A stretch of 45,184 bases of DNA from Nemertoderma westbladi (lineage: Eukaryota > Xenacoelomorpha > Nemertodermatida > Nemertodermatidae). Shown here piece by piece: positions 1 through 11,724 of this stretch. The position numbers and the translations under genes were made by a program. Each line of letters starts with the position of its first letter. Position 1 is the stretch's first letter. The stretch is from positions 1-45,184 of the forward strand of contig JAUCBJ010007906.1 of the NCBI GenBank assembly GCA_032718475.1, read 5' to 3'. The notes under the pieces are model-generated. The model made no database searches. It was given only the letters and a program-made list of their open reading frames with translations, and was not told the origin of the DNA.

Positions 1-880
1 GCTAGGAACCTGTTACCGTGTAGAAACAAGCCAATAAAAATAGCTTCCTGGTTGACATGGTAGGGAGTGCCTTATTGCTAGAAAAGTTTGGTTAACCAAT
101 CAGGATGCAATATCGATAGATAGGAAAATCCAATCTTGTTTTATATACGAACAATATATTATCCATGATGTAAATTAATTAGGACAGAATCCCTGAGAGG
201 ATGCAATGATTTGTAATGGGGCCCTTTGGCCGAAAACCGATTAACATCCTGTTTGGTTTTCCATAATTAAAATATATTATTTACTGGTAAATTAATTAGT
301 ACATATTATTAACTGAAATAATTAAAATGGAAGAAGAAGATAAACTCTTATCATTTTGAATAGTACGTAAATTATGGGACGAGCCTTTCGGGTGGGTTTT
401 CGGTCAAACCCATATACCGTGTAACCACTGAGGGAATTCCAGGAACAACTTGTATACCTTTCGCGATACTTTTCGCGGATATCTGTTGTCTTTGTACTTC
501 GGTAGGTTTGAACTTCATCCATAGAAAACTGTAGTAATTTTTAAGAGTGGCCCATTTACTACAGACATATATATGAAGTGTAAATCACGCAGGGCCGTTC
601 ATAATGCAACGCCAATGGATTCTAGATTAGCATCCTCAAATTAATTAGCATTACGATAAGAAAAGTATTGATTGACAACAACGACATTTATTAATATCCA
701 TTATTTAAAAAACAAATTACAAATAAAACAAACCAAATAAAATAGAAGCACAAAATAACTAATAATGAACTATATAAATGAACTAATAAAATATAATGAA
801 CTATTTAAAAAAATATAAACACTAACAAAATATTGAATGGCATTGGGTGCAAGCATAAAAATAAACACTCTGTCTACTTT
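1..880. other. AT-rich stretch without recognisable gene
   Basis: No open frame here resembles a known protein on either strand. The only structure I see is a weak inverted pair of the word CCGAAAACC near 231 and its complement near 396, separated by AT-rich DNA containing two copies of TAAATTAATTAG. It may be an old repeat, but ends and target duplications cannot be placed. Confidence 0.4.
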
Positions 881-884
881 TTAT

Positions 885-1085
885 TGTATGTAAACATTGT
901 TTACTTTATAAGATACAAAAGATATCACGGCATGGAACATTTGGCAACCATAAAGAACAATTTACTTTATCGAAATTATAAACACTAATATTGTATGTAG
1001 TAAACATTGTCTAATTTATAAGATATAAAGGATAGCACAGTACGGAACGTTGGACAACCATAAAGAACAATTTACTTTAACTGTT
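885..1085. repeat. Two-unit tandem duplication, period about 110 bp
   Basis: The segment that includes AACCATAAAGAACAATTTAC (at 946) recurs 110 bp later (at 1056). The similarity extends about 75 bp upstream and includes ACATTGT, TTATAAGATA and GGAAC words. The units have diverged by several substitutions, so the duplication is not recent. No protein is encoded. Confidence 0.75.
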
Positions 1086-2405
1086 GTATTTACTGTTGTA
1101 ACATAACAAAATAAGTAATACCAGAATTCGGTCTAAAAGGCAACAATGCGCGTATAGTCTAATCCCCTATGACTTTATCATCTTTTCAATTTCTGAACAA
1201 AATCATACAACAATTTTAAAATATCATTAATTTAAGTACGCATTCTGTTAAAAATAAAATATGGTTAGTACAAATCTAGTTAAAATAAAAGTACAAATGT
1301 TATTGGTCAACAAACTGGTTTATTTTCAGTTACAAAATTTGTCGAGGCCTATTTGCAACAGAGATATATTTGAGGTGTAGAAGTCAAATTTTGCAATCTG
1401 TTTTGTGTGCCTATATTTGAACTCACTCAGCAGTTGTGTAGACCTAATTTGAATTGTAATATAAATGAAATTCGAAAAATTCGAAAATTGAAATTCGAAA
1501 AATGAAATTCTATGACGGATTCTAAAAATTACCTACAACAATTTTCCTACACTATAAAAATAAAAAAAGTGAAAAGTTATTGATAAACGTGCAGCCGCAA
1601 CAAACGCCGGAATCAACAATGGTTGTTACCAGTGCGGCAGCAACTAACTATCACGGTTTGAAAACTGCACTATTATTCAACCATTTTTAATCCCCCCAAC
1701 CCGCCCCCCCCCCCCCCCAACTAGAAGCCAGATTCCCGTTGCATCACTACTGTAGTGCTATAATTTTTAAAACATTTAGAAATATTAAAGGGGGCGGTAA
1801 TATTTGAAAATGTTACAAAAATTATATCCTATATTGCAAAACGAAATGTTTTAAGATTAACACCAGTGGTTATATAAAGGTACATTCATCCCTGCCCTAG
1901 TCGACACCTCCATTCATTCGTCTTATCTCTCAGCACACCTTGGCGGCTCATTCTTTTTTTTACATGTATACACCCCCCCCCCCCCTCCCCTCCCAACCCC
2001 ACCCCACCCAAACAAACAAACACGACCAACACACAATGGTTACGAACTTCATTCAAACAAAATGCCTCATTAATAAATCCATTAAGCATCCTATGTAATA
2101 TTTAGGCACCCTATTCAATTATTTAATAATGGCCTAATTGTGCATTCAAAATATATATATATATGTATATAACATAGAAAATTTCATAGTTACCCGCTAG
2201 ATGACGCTAAACTTTGTCAACTATATACATGTATATAACTATTTCTTATACATACCGCATATATTTCACAATGGGACCAGTGGCCTAAAAGCTGCGAGGA
2301 ATAGACATATATATATATATTTAATTAATTTCACCAAATAGGTATTAGATACTAAATTATTAAAAAATGCACAAGATTATATTATGACTTATAAAAGTTG
2401 AGTTA
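1086..2405. other. AT-rich non-coding stretch with C-tracts and an AT microsatellite
   Basis: I find no supported gene. The stretch contains a C15 tract near 1704-1718, a C/CCCCT-rich tract near 1972-2011, and (AT)n runs near 2150 and 2305. The longest open frame (1886-2089, minus) is low-complexity glycine coding from the C-tract and is not convincing. Confidence 0.5.
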
Positions 2406-2409
2406 AAGG

Positions 2410-5080
2410 TAAAAATAAAATAACATCGTTGGTTAGGTACTCACCCATTCGCTGAGAGATTTCGTATTTTGAACGCAGTCCGATATGTGGTATAATGTTG
2501 CTAATTGGCCATAAAGCTGGCAGATGCAGTCACTGTTAGGGGCGTGGAATGTAGATGATGTACAAATCTTATGATGGTAGCCATGCACTAAGAACCAAGT
2601 GAAGATGTGTCTGTTTCTCTGGATTGGTTCACTCCATTTCCTGTCCATAAAGGCAATAGAGTTCCAAAAAGCTGCTGGTATTTCCCGTTCTTTAGAATGT
2701 ACTACTTCACTGTATTTCTGAAATAACGGCGTGGCAGTGAGGTTGAGTTGTCTGGCAATGTCTCGAATTAAGGTCTTCTCTTCGCAAATAGCTAGAATCA
2801 GTCTGTTTTGAGTGCATTTGTGGACTCCAATGACCTTCTTTAGGAAGCTGGATTTGATTTTATCTAATGAGTGAAGGTTGTTTGCGGACAGGTGGGGCCA
2901 GGTCTCTCGCAGTCCGTATGTTATAATTGGCTGTACCTTAAGACAAAATAACACCATTGCGGTTCTTAAGGAAAGCATCTGTGGTTTTATGAAAAAATGA
3001 GCAGCCTTTAGTGCTTTTCAAGTGGTTTCAGTTATATGCTTTGTAAAGGTGAGTGATGTTTGGAATGTGACACCTAAATATTTATAAGAGTTATTTATAT
3101 AGCTACTTCCTGGCCATTGTAGACAAACTTGTCATCTATTCAGAGACATCCTCCATAGTGGAATTTCATAATAGCCGTTTTTTCAAGGTTTACTTCCAGG
3201 CCGTTTTCCAGGGCCCAGGCTGCCATAGCATCCAACCCTGCTTGAATAACTTCTCTAGAGTCACTGTAGAATAGCACGTCGTCAGGAAACAGCAAAATAA
3301 TTATTTCTCCAATATAGTGAGAAAATCTTTTGATGTAATGGCCACTAAATCGCAGATATACAAAATAAACAAGAAGGGGCTCAGTGTGTCTCCTTGGAGC
3401 AACCCTCTCGACTGCACAATAATTCTAGAGATTCTTTGGCCATCATTTATTAGAATGTAATTTGTCTTTAAAATAGCTATAATGATTTTCAGCATCTTTC
3501 CTCGTATTTTGAACAAATTCACTAATTTTGATGACAATTTCGATCTCAGTACAGTCAAAGGCTTTACGAAATCAATATGCACAATATAGTGGTTTACTTG
3601 GGGTACTTAGGTGCAAGTATATTCGATTGATAAATTGGGCCAGAGGAGCTGTCGTTGATTTCCCCTGCATGAAACCGAACTGTTCCTTTGGTATTCTGAC
3701 TGTAAGTAGTTTTCTTAGACATGACTCTAGACCCATGAATATCTTGTATGCGTTACATAATAGCGATTTTCCTCTGTAACAATCCGGATCAGATCACCTA
3801 CTTTTCCCCTTATATAGTACTTTCATAATACTTGACTTCCAACGCTTCACCACAGTACGTACCACTGAAGAGACAAGCATTGCATAATGCTGTGTGCGTA
3901 AGGCCAAAATTACTGGGAGGGAATTGTCCGGTCCCCCAGATATCCCATTGTGTTTGCATTTTATGAGAGTAAACTTCTTTTTCTGTGAAAGGCGGGAGTT
4001 CATTGTCGTTATTCGAAACGTCCAGGTCATTGTCATTTATTTGATCTTCCAGATTGTCACGACTATCATCTTTTAACAATTTACCGAAGTGGTTCTCCCA
4101 TGTTGATATTTTGACAGGGCAGCTCGTGTATGTATCTTTCTTTTTACACCATTTATAGGCATTTTGCTCAGCATCTGCAATAAGTTTAAGTTCTAACTGT
4201 TGCGCATGGTTTAGTTGTTTATTCTTAAGCAGTCTTTTATAATTGAGTTTCATCTTACATAATTGATCTCGTATTGATATGTTGCTTTTTGCAGCCTTGT
4301 TTAGTTCTAGAACAGTCTGCTGTTTACAATAACACTCTGAGTCGAACCATGGTTCTGTTTTTAGTTAAGGCAGTTTAGATAGTGGTGCAGCATCCTTAAT
4401 GACATTAGCGAGAGTTGCGTTTGCTTCAGCTAAGTTAATTTGGTTAACTCACTCACATTCACTCACTGTAAATTATAATTGCCTCTCAATTTCTCAATGT
4501 CAATTTCTCTCTTCCAGGGTATGAATAATTCACCCCATTCTCGTTGGCTAGCTGCTTCATCGACTATCCAGGTTGTTGTAACAGGTATGTGCTTCCTAAG
4601 TCCATTGGGGTTGTAGGTCATTTTTAATGGTAGTCGATTAGAGAATACTAAATCAATCGAACTGCTCTTTATCGTTCTGAAGTTGGAGGTTGAAATCATC
4701 CATGAGGGATTCTAATGCCACATCTTTTGGGTGATCATCGATATCTATACAGGAATTAAAATAATCTATTATTATGGGGTAACAACTGTAGTTATCTGGT
4801 ATTTCATCCAGAATATCGAGGACCCGGAGAACCCTAATGATGAGGTCTTCTAGAGCTGTATCTGGGGCGAAATAGCAGCAGCAGAATATTCCACAGACAG
4901 TAGTAATAGCAACATATGAGTCATTCTTTGATAGCATCTCTGCATTTAGCCAAGGCTCAACAGCAATTGTTATTACACCTATTGGGCAACCATTTGGTCC
5001 CTTTTTAGCAATTGTTTCAAAGGTGTAGTTCCCTGGTATGTCTACTATTATGATGTCAGCGTTTCTATCCGGAGCATTAT
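2410..5080 (-). pseudogene. LINE-A: decayed non-LTR retrotransposon (endonuclease, reverse transcriptase, C-terminal zinc motif)
   Basis: Read on the minus strand, a once-continuous ORF2 can be followed across several frameshifts and stops. Near 5075-4460 is an APE-type endonuclease remnant: VCGIFCCCYFAPDT, IIIDYFN in place of the usual GDFN, SSSIDLVFSN, and RKHIPV at the SDH-x-P position. Near 4440-3790 is the endonuclease-RT linker, ending in a PPFTEKEV block. Near 3790-3590 are RT fingers (CNAYKIF, EQFGFMQGKST). Near 3582-3300 is the palm (IDFVKPLT for motif A, GLLQGDTLSPFLFILYICDL for motif B). Near 3300 the catalytic box reads LLFPDDV, where FADD is usual. The C-terminus (2978-2433) ends in CICQLYG...HISDC, a zinc-knuckle-like pattern. 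The N-terminal endonuclease segment is missing, so the copy is 5'-truncated near 5075. The clade is undetermined; it resembles Jockey/I-group LINEs. It cannot be active. Confidence 0.85.
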
Positions 5081-6378
5081 GTCACAGTTAAACGTAACAT
5101 CATTGTGCTTAAACTTTAAAACCGAACGATAACCCATAGAACGACTGCGACCAAGTCATTCAAATTATAAGAATATTTAAAACAACACTAAACAAAGTAG
5201 GTGAAATGACGGAACCCTGACCCCATTACAGAAAATTTATCAGATGTTATATTATTCCACAGCATGAAACAAATTTGATTCCTAAAAATAAAAAACAAAC
5301 ACCTCAGAAGTAATACATTAAATCCTTTCTTTATCAGTTCATTGAAAAGTTGCTTCCACTGTACCAAATCAAAAGCTTTGATAAAATCTATACGTAGTGA
5401 AGAGATGAAGTGGTATACGTAATGCTACTGTATTTACATTTAGAACTTAAGTTTTTATTAAACCTGAAGCTGCCTGGTAGGTCGATAACGTTTGTTTGCA
5501 GAATTAAATATTATTTGCCAGTGTTTAGACCCTATATCTCGTTCTTCTATCAACACCATCCCTTATGTTTGATAAAATCTATTAGGCAACCATTATTAAG
5601 CCTATTATTATTATACAACCATAAGCTTACTACTTCCGTAACTGTCCAACTACACATGCCAATACTGGAATTAGCTATAAAACCAAACTGTAATTCATCC
5701 ACCTTTAAGGTGTCCACCTCTAACAATATAATTAATTAGCAATTCAACAGTACAGATGCAATTGCTATAGCACGTTAATTGTCAACACTGGAAATGTCAC
5801 CACGATTATCTTTTACTAATGGTACCAATGCAACTAATAATAGGCACTTCGACAGAAAGCCATGAGTATTAAATAAATTACACAGATGTTCCTCAAGTAC
5901 CGGTCCACCATTAATTAAGCTATCAGAATCGAAAGAATAAGATACTCAGTTTTATTTCCCATTAGATGCGTACGAGCATCATGTATAAGATCATGCATTA
6001 TGATTAAGATTGATTATCATGCATTTTATGTATGCATTATGTATATTTTAGTTACTCATGAAAGCGTGATTTACTACGGTAGGTAGAAATTCTGGATATA
6101 CAATTACTACAATACATTCATATAATATCCTTGGTAAAATATAAAAAACTACTACCTTCAAAATCTTGGATACTGTTGTTTATTTCTGAAAAATCCACAC
6201 CCTGGTCATGGTCATCTTCCTGATTATATAGCACTTTATATACTGCACTGAATTAATTCGCACATTGAATATTGAACACATTGATTATCAGTCTCCCCTT
6301 CAACTGAATCACTAATTATATTAGATTTATATTAGAATTACCATGTAAACTTTTTTATTTGTTTAAAAATATCGGTAC

Positions 6379-6480
6379 TACCCATTACTGATGCCCGTAG
6401 TAAATTTTCCCTTTTTATTTTGTCAGCAGATTTCTTTAAACGCCTCACCGAGTACTTGTATTGAGCACGAGCACTCTGCT
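6379..6480. repeat. Direct repeat unit 1 (LINE-B linker)
   Basis: About 102 bp, nearly identical to 6846-6952. Both contain GTAGTAAATTTTCCCTTTTT and CGCCTCACCGAGTACTTGTA. On the minus strand they encode the same LINE-B linker peptide. The second copy lies on the wrong side of the endonuclease, so this is an internal rearrangement or an abutting second LINE-B fragment. Confidence 0.85.
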
Positions 6481-6845
6481 TTATTTATTTATACTTTATA
6501 TATACTTATTTTTACTTTATTTATATTTTATACAATGCATAAACGTGCGGTCATTAGAGACTGTAGCCCATAAAATATTTAGATTGCGACTTTCAATAAA
6601 TTCCCTCAAATACCGCGTATGACTGGTGGTGCGGGAAAAGTCCATATTTAAATCACCGCACAATAAAAGTCAATCAGATTGACTACTATAAAGCTCAGAA
6701 ATATCTTATAACAAATTAATAGTTTCATTAGATATTTGAGTGATAGAACGAGTGTCAACCGGAAAATATAAATTAAGTAAAATAATATTAGCAGCCCACT
6801 ATTACTGGGTAAGCTTAGTTTAATCCCATGCAATCGCTTTAAATT

Positions 6846-6952
6846 ATTCCCGTTACTGACGCCCGTAGTAAATTTTCCCTTTTTATTTTGTCAACAGAAT
6901 TCTTTAAACGCCTCACCGAGTACTTGTATGTATTGAGCATGAGCACTCTGTT
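6846..6952. repeat. Direct repeat unit 2 (LINE-B linker)
   Basis: Partner of 6379-6480. It differs by a few substitutions and a 4-bp GTAT duplication near 6927. It precedes the endonuclease piece in the minus-strand reading order, which is not the order in the reference LINE-B copy at 43376-45184. Confidence 0.85.
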
Positions 6953-7086
6953 TTAAGTTAAATAGTCCACTTTGCGCATTATTATTTCGCCCACCGGCAG
7001 CAGCCCACACACTTATAACTATTACTGCAGGTATGAGGACCACCCGACTGAGGAAGTTCCTTGGCTGGCTGCAGTTTCAATTGCAT

Positions 7087-7125
7087 TTAAGGGGGGGGGG
7101 GGGGGGGGGGGGTACCCCCCCTTAA
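7087..7125. repeat. Left terminal hairpin of the DNA transposon
   Basis: TTAA, then 22 G, TA, 7 C, then TTAA. The core TTAA-G7-TA-C7-TTAA is a perfect palindrome, with the G-tract expanded on the outer side. It is the reverse complement of the right end, apart from homopolymer length and the missing inner TTAA there. Confidence 0.75.
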
Positions 7126-7239
7126 TGCCCTATATTTTCATGGCCATTACTACTACTTTGAATGAAACGATGTATCTTTTGTGGGGTTCGAGCAACCACA
7201 GGGAGGTCAAATAATGATCATAAACAAAATATTTGTAAT

Positions 7240-7400
7240 TTTACGTCGCCCTCTAGCGGGCAGGCTCAAATGCAAAATTCACTTAAAACGCTACTCTACC
7301 GTCAGTTTTGGTCCAAATTTGGTGAAATTAACACTATTTTCCTCAGGACGGTTCTGCACATGAAACATACTTGGCAGAAAATAAAATTTCGATTTAATTT
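7240..7400 (+). repeat. Single diverged unit of the CGCCCTCTAGCGG repeat family
   Basis: Contains TCGCCCTCTAGCGGGCAG at about 7247, followed by a body with CTTGGCAGAAAATAAAATTTC. This has the same order of landmarks as the ~146-bp units at 27.6-30.9 kb (core motif, then a CCAAGTTTCAG-like word). It lies inside the DNA transposon, outside its transposase. Similarity outside the core is weak. Confidence 0.4.
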
Positions 7401-7929
7401 TCATTTTATAATTAGAAATATTATTTTTCACTTAAAAATATGGGTTTTATCATGAAAAATGCCACATTGGAGCAGTTAGGAATAAAAATTAAAAAATGTG
7501 GCAAGTATGTTTTATTACTGACAGATTGGTTCAAAAATGGCGGAGGAGTAGTATTTTTCGTTTTAAAAAATCAAATTCCTAGAAAATTGCATTTAAAGTT
7601 AGAACCAATATATTATATATATTATTTACAAAAACTGCGACAAATTGAGTACCAATGTGCTAAACTATAAAAACATGGACTCAACCCCAACTAAATCGAT
7701 GGTGCTGAATTCGATAGTGACAATTTCGAATCCAAATAACAATTTCTAATATAGTTAAAACAATAAATAATTAATTAATTTAGTTAATTAATTAATACAA
7801 AAAATAATGCAAACATTGATATTGAAAATCTATATAGATTTGGTATGTATTTGAAAAGTTATACATTATAATTAATAATAGTTAAATAATTAGATAGTAC
7901 AATATTAAAACTAACTAATTAATAGCTAA

Positions 7930-9841
7930 TTAGTGGCCACCTGATGAATATGAGTCATCGGCCTCAGCAGCCAACTTGGCCATTTTGGTGAGATGGCGTT
8001 TCTTTCTCTCATCTTTCTTCCCGTACTTTTCCACACGATGTACCCATTTTAGGTCTTTCCGCTTCTGGAAATTGGCGGACTGTGAAGATACTGTTCCTCG
8101 GAGATTCTTCAAGATTACTGACCTAGAATTAGCACCTAGGTTAAAGTACAATGCTGCACTTATTGTAGCCAATTCTATACGTTCGATTCCAAGGAATCTG
8201 TGCTTTGGGGCTCTATTCCAAACTAAGGAGTTGAGTCCCTCTGACTGGTTCTGTGTATAACCAGGCAATACCTGCAGAAGAAGATGTCTGTTGGTCAACC
8301 GACGGTAAATCGGTAGGAGGTGTCCCAAAAAACCAGAAGCAAGGTGGTGGTTCTTGTCAGGCTGAACTATACCTGTGCGTCTGTACGGGCAATACGATGA
8401 TGGCCCAGGAGGACAACATGAGTGGCGATGTGCTGGTGTACCCATAACACAATGACGCAATGAGGCCAAAATCTGTCTCTTTAGATGGTGTAAACGATTA
8501 TCGTCGGATTGACCAACAGTCTCCTGGATAGATCTGCGGAGTGCAGTGCCCATATATTTACTGAGTTTGTCGATTGCAGACATAGTGAGTCTATGAGGCC
8601 CACCACCAACTGGCCTATTATCCTCTGGAAGTTTCCCTTTGGTAATCAAAGACTTCCTTAAATCGCGTAATGAACGACCCAGCCGCTTTTGATAATGGTT
8701 AATGCAATCTATCTTGGTAACCCGGTTACACGTTTCTACAGTATCAGCGTTATCGTGATCAATCCAGTGTGTTTTACCACTATCAGTAAGATCGAATTTA
8801 TCTTTATCAGTAGAGTTCATCTTCCCATACTCAGTACATCCGGAACACACACCATATATATTCCACACATCATTGTATGTGCTGGAATCACCATCACACA
8901 CCATTTGGGTAAACTTCAATCCATGGTCAGTGCTCAGTATTTGATCCTTGGAACGTTGAAATATTTCTTTTCCAATACTGGATTCCATTGAGCCACTTGA
9001 GCCTGAGTATGGGCCTTGACAATCTGGTTTGTGTCTCTCATACCATTCCAGGTATTTTTCACTTTTCTTAGGAAATGGTGCAAATGTGCATTGTTCACAT
9101 AGTTTACTCCTAAGACCATAGTCTAGAACATTTCCCGTTACCATAGCAACAGCAAACCCAACTCTATAATTTGAGGTGAAACCTCGTTTGTGCCACGATC
9201 CATCATAAGTAATGGCCACATTAATATTTGCATCACCATTATTTAGTTCTTTGCGTGCGTTTATAAGTTCAGCTTTAACAACAGTCTTGTGAACGTTTAG
9301 GATTTTAGTTTGTCGTTTCTGAAAGTTAGATTTTGTCATAGACAATGGTATCCCCATAGTGTCCACAAACAAATACATACCTTCCAGTCCCAACCCCATT
9401 TCCAAAAAGGCATATGCGGTTCTATCGTTAACATCATTCGCCTCATGAGTGTGATTCTCTGTACACAACATCAGGTGCAGTAGAGTTTCCGAGAAATAAT
9501 TCCATCGGACAAACAAAACATGAGACACAGTAAGATGTTTGTATCCCATAAGTTCCTTTACGTTCTAATGATATGTCTCCAGGACAACCTCCAGCAGTAT
9601 GGACTCCCTGAATAAACGAGCTCAAGTTACTAAAGTTAACTAATAAGTAACTAGTATTGGGACCGGTAATATCCCCTCCGACGACGTTCTCAGCTTCACT
9701 GACATCACCAAATTTCCCTGCCGGGAAAAGTTTAACCTCGGTGGTTGTCGGCACCGGCTCCGGTACTCTTCCTGGTTCTCCACGCTTCTTCCAGAAAGTG
9801 CTCCTCTTTGCTGCAGTCACAGCCGCCCGGCTCCTCGGCAT
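7930..9841 (-). pseudogene. Mutator-like transposase, one frameshift
   Basis: Transposase of the 7091-10277 element, expected to act in the nucleus by DDE-type cut and paste. The frame starts with MPRSRAAVTAAKR (9841), continues to about 9560, then needs a single-base shift at AAAGGAAC before the 539-residue remainder (9549-7930). Recognisable blocks on the long part: NDRTAYAFLEMGLGLEGM; YDGSWHKRGF (first acidic residue); a CxxC pair near KLCEQC; YSGSSGSME; CDGDSSTYNDV (second acidic residue); CINHYQKRLGRSLR; and NQSEGLNSLVWNRAPK (candidate third acidic residue). These are the hallmarks of the family I know as Mutator-like transposase (Pfam PF20700, recalled not searched). The C-terminus is lysine-rich. 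No intron is needed. Apart from the one shift the frame is intact, so the copy is young. A programmed shift or sequencing error is possible but less likely. Confidence 0.8.
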
Positions 9842-10250
9842 AATAAAAATTTGAAAATAGTAAGGAATAACTGTAGAAATAACTGAATCAAAGAATAGGC
9901 CAACTGGAATTGAAATTTATAGTGCAGAAGTCAGTGTATACCAGTAAAATACAGAATTACGATTCGTAACTGGGGTAAAATACAATTTAAATTTGGCGCC
10001 ATAAACTCAAACATAGATCCTAATCTATTTTTGCCCCCAACAAGGCAAACAACTAATACTGGTGGAAAACCAGACACCATGACTAAATTTGGGCGAAAAT
10101 TTGAAAAATTAAGTCTGAGATAGCCTGTTAAAAGGTCCAATAAGTCAAGAACGGATGAAAATTGTGAAAAATCGTGTACATATTCTGAAACAGAATATAA
10201 TTTTGCATTAATTGAGACAAAAAAAATAATTTCATTTTTTTCGTTTTGTA

Positions 10251-10281
10251 GGGGGGGTACCCCCCCCCCCCCCCCCCTTAA
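10251..10281. repeat. Right terminal hairpin of the DNA transposon
   Basis: 7 G, TA, 18 C, then TTAA, mirroring the left end. Only the outermost homopolymer differs in length (18 against 22), as expected for slippage. No inner TTAA is present; the inner flank reads TACAAAACGA on the opposite strand. Confidence 0.75.
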
Positions 10282-10930
10282 AATATTCAATGTATATATA
10301 GTTTAATATCCACTCGATGGTGTTCATTGGTGCATAATAACTATTTACATACTTGTGTGTAAAGTAGCACTTTACAGTGTGATGATTCGGTGGCTTTGTT
10401 ACACGAACGAACGTTCGTGGGTGAGTGAAAATAAAGCCACGAGGATCAGAACACTGTAAATTACTTTGCAACAAGTATGTATGTAGTTTTATTCCAAAAT
10501 TTTAACATTAAGAAATGATTGTAGATATATTATAAGTGATAGAAACTGCACAAATTAAATTAGTTGCTGTATAAATAAATGTAAAAATTACATAAATTAT
10601 GTTATAAATACGTTAAATAATATAGCTAGGCCCTACTGGTTATTAATGGCTATACCCCGCCTACTGGTAGGTAATGCAGTAGGCCTATCTGGCTGTCAGG
10701 CAATTTTCCACCTATTGTTTACGTTGTAACCAATGACGGCATTAAGTAATGTTCACTAAGGGGACATTACTTAACGGATAACACCAAATACAATACTAAA
10801 TGTACAGGCCAATACTATGCTGTAATGTCCTCAAAAGTTGTAAAGTGCTAAATAACAACTCACTGTTAATACAAACGGTGTTGAGTAATGTTACAAATTT
10901 GGAATAAAATATAATTACAGTCACAAAAAT
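10282..10930. other. Non-coding flank of the transposon
   Basis: No supported gene. The stretch holds a TAGGCCTA octamer (10680-10687) and the related CTAGGCCCTACTGG word. A short frame at 10232-10474 mainly translates the C-tract and is rejected. Confidence 0.4.
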
Positions 10931-10934
10931 AATT

Positions 10935-11366
10935 ACTTGGCTGATGAACTATGCAGAATGAATCGATTCAGCTTCAAAAACAATTATCATGTATTTTATT
11001 ACTCAAAATAAAGTGGTCAAGTGTAGAGGTATAAACTCTACCCTCTATACAATACATAAACAGTAGACAATGGAGACTTATATTATTGTGGTGTGGGAAA
11101 GACCGCATTTAAAGCACCATACAATAAAAATTGTGAGGTTACTATATAGCTCAGAAATATTTTGCAACAAATGAATAGTTTCATTAGATATTTGAGTGTT
11201 CAACCGGAAAATAAGAATTTAGTAAAATAACATTAGCAGGCACATTATCACTAGGTAAACTTTGCAACTTTTGTTTATTCCCATACAACCACTTTACATT
11301 ATTATCTATAAAATTTGATGTCAAAATGTGACATGAAAATGTGATGTGAAAATGATGTAAAAGCAT
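10935..11366 (-). pseudogene. LINE-B copy 2: endonuclease fragment
   Basis: Minus-strand translation gives NKQKLQSLPSDNVPANVILL and NSYFPVEHS, then (with frameshifts) an endonuclease stretch ending in VYTSTLDHFILSNKI. These align with LLLNSYFPVDE and VYKSTLDHFILSDRL of LINE-B copy 4. STLDH is the endonuclease S-x-LDH box. DNA similarity to 6640-6840 is visible directly (TAGTTTCATTAGATATTTGA). No RT follows, so this is an isolated scrap. Not functional. Confidence 0.75.
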
Positions 11367-11724
11367 TTGGCGCCACTTTCAAAGTAAGAGCCATGCATGG
11401 CATTATTGACAAAGCAGTCTGCAGTGTGCATACTGAGCATTGACTAATTCATGCTCTATATCATCAGTTTGTGAGTGTATTCCGGGCATGTATATACCGG
11501 TAGATTTCCTTTGTCATTTGTTTACTGTTTCAGTGTTCTAGCAAATGTCATTACTACAGCATTAGTCATTAGAGTGTTCAGTACATTATAGTGGTAAAAT
11601 TTGAAATAAATCCACAGTAAGACTTGTTAACTTGTCCAGACTTGTTAATACAGTAATATAACGCTACTGGTACTGTCTGACAGTATTATTATTGTATTAT
11701 TATTGTTCTGTTATAAGTAGGACC

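Larger units (their letters stand above)
5095..6955 (-). pseudogene. LINE-B copy 1: scrambled CR1-group-like LINE remnant
   Basis: Minus-strand translations match, segment by segment, the better preserved LINE-B copy at the right edge of the window. From high to low coordinate: an endonuclease-RT linker (6952-6846, QYKY...VRRLKKSADK), an endonuclease part (6833-6500, containing GDLNMDFSRTTSH and REFIESRNLNILW), the linker again (6480-6379), a post-linker (about 6360-6190, IYKVLYNQEDD), RT fingers (5940-5800, INGGPVLEEHLCNLF and RAIAIASVLLN), QFGFIANSSIG (about 5700), then motif A (DFIKAFDLVQW near 5385) and a decayed motif B (VMGSGFRHFTYFV). An extra 130 bp or so separates two partial copies of motif A. 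The palm stops near 5095, where LINE-A begins. Clade call (Daphne/CR1-like) rests on the LFN..L.HG and NYRAIAIAS patterns and is from memory. Confidence 0.8.
7091..10277 (-). mobile_element. 3.2-kb DNA transposon with TTAA target duplications and G/C-hairpin termini
   Basis: TTAA at 7087-7090 is followed by G22-TA-C7. At the other end G7-TA-C18 is followed by TTAA at 10278-10281. The two ends are inverted copies of one structure (G-tract outermost on the left, C-tract outermost on the right), and each end is itself able to fold back. Between them lies one nearly intact Mutator-like transposase gene on the minus strand. TTAA duplications and purine termini are described for the Kolobok superfamily, so Kolobok is the best candidate. 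The superfamily call is inference; the structure is seen directly. Interior flanks of the two ends show no further similarity beyond the homopolymer hairpins. Confidence 0.7.

Noticed and set aside
1886-2089. Glycine-rich minus frame
   Set aside because: Produced by the C-tract; no start context or homology.
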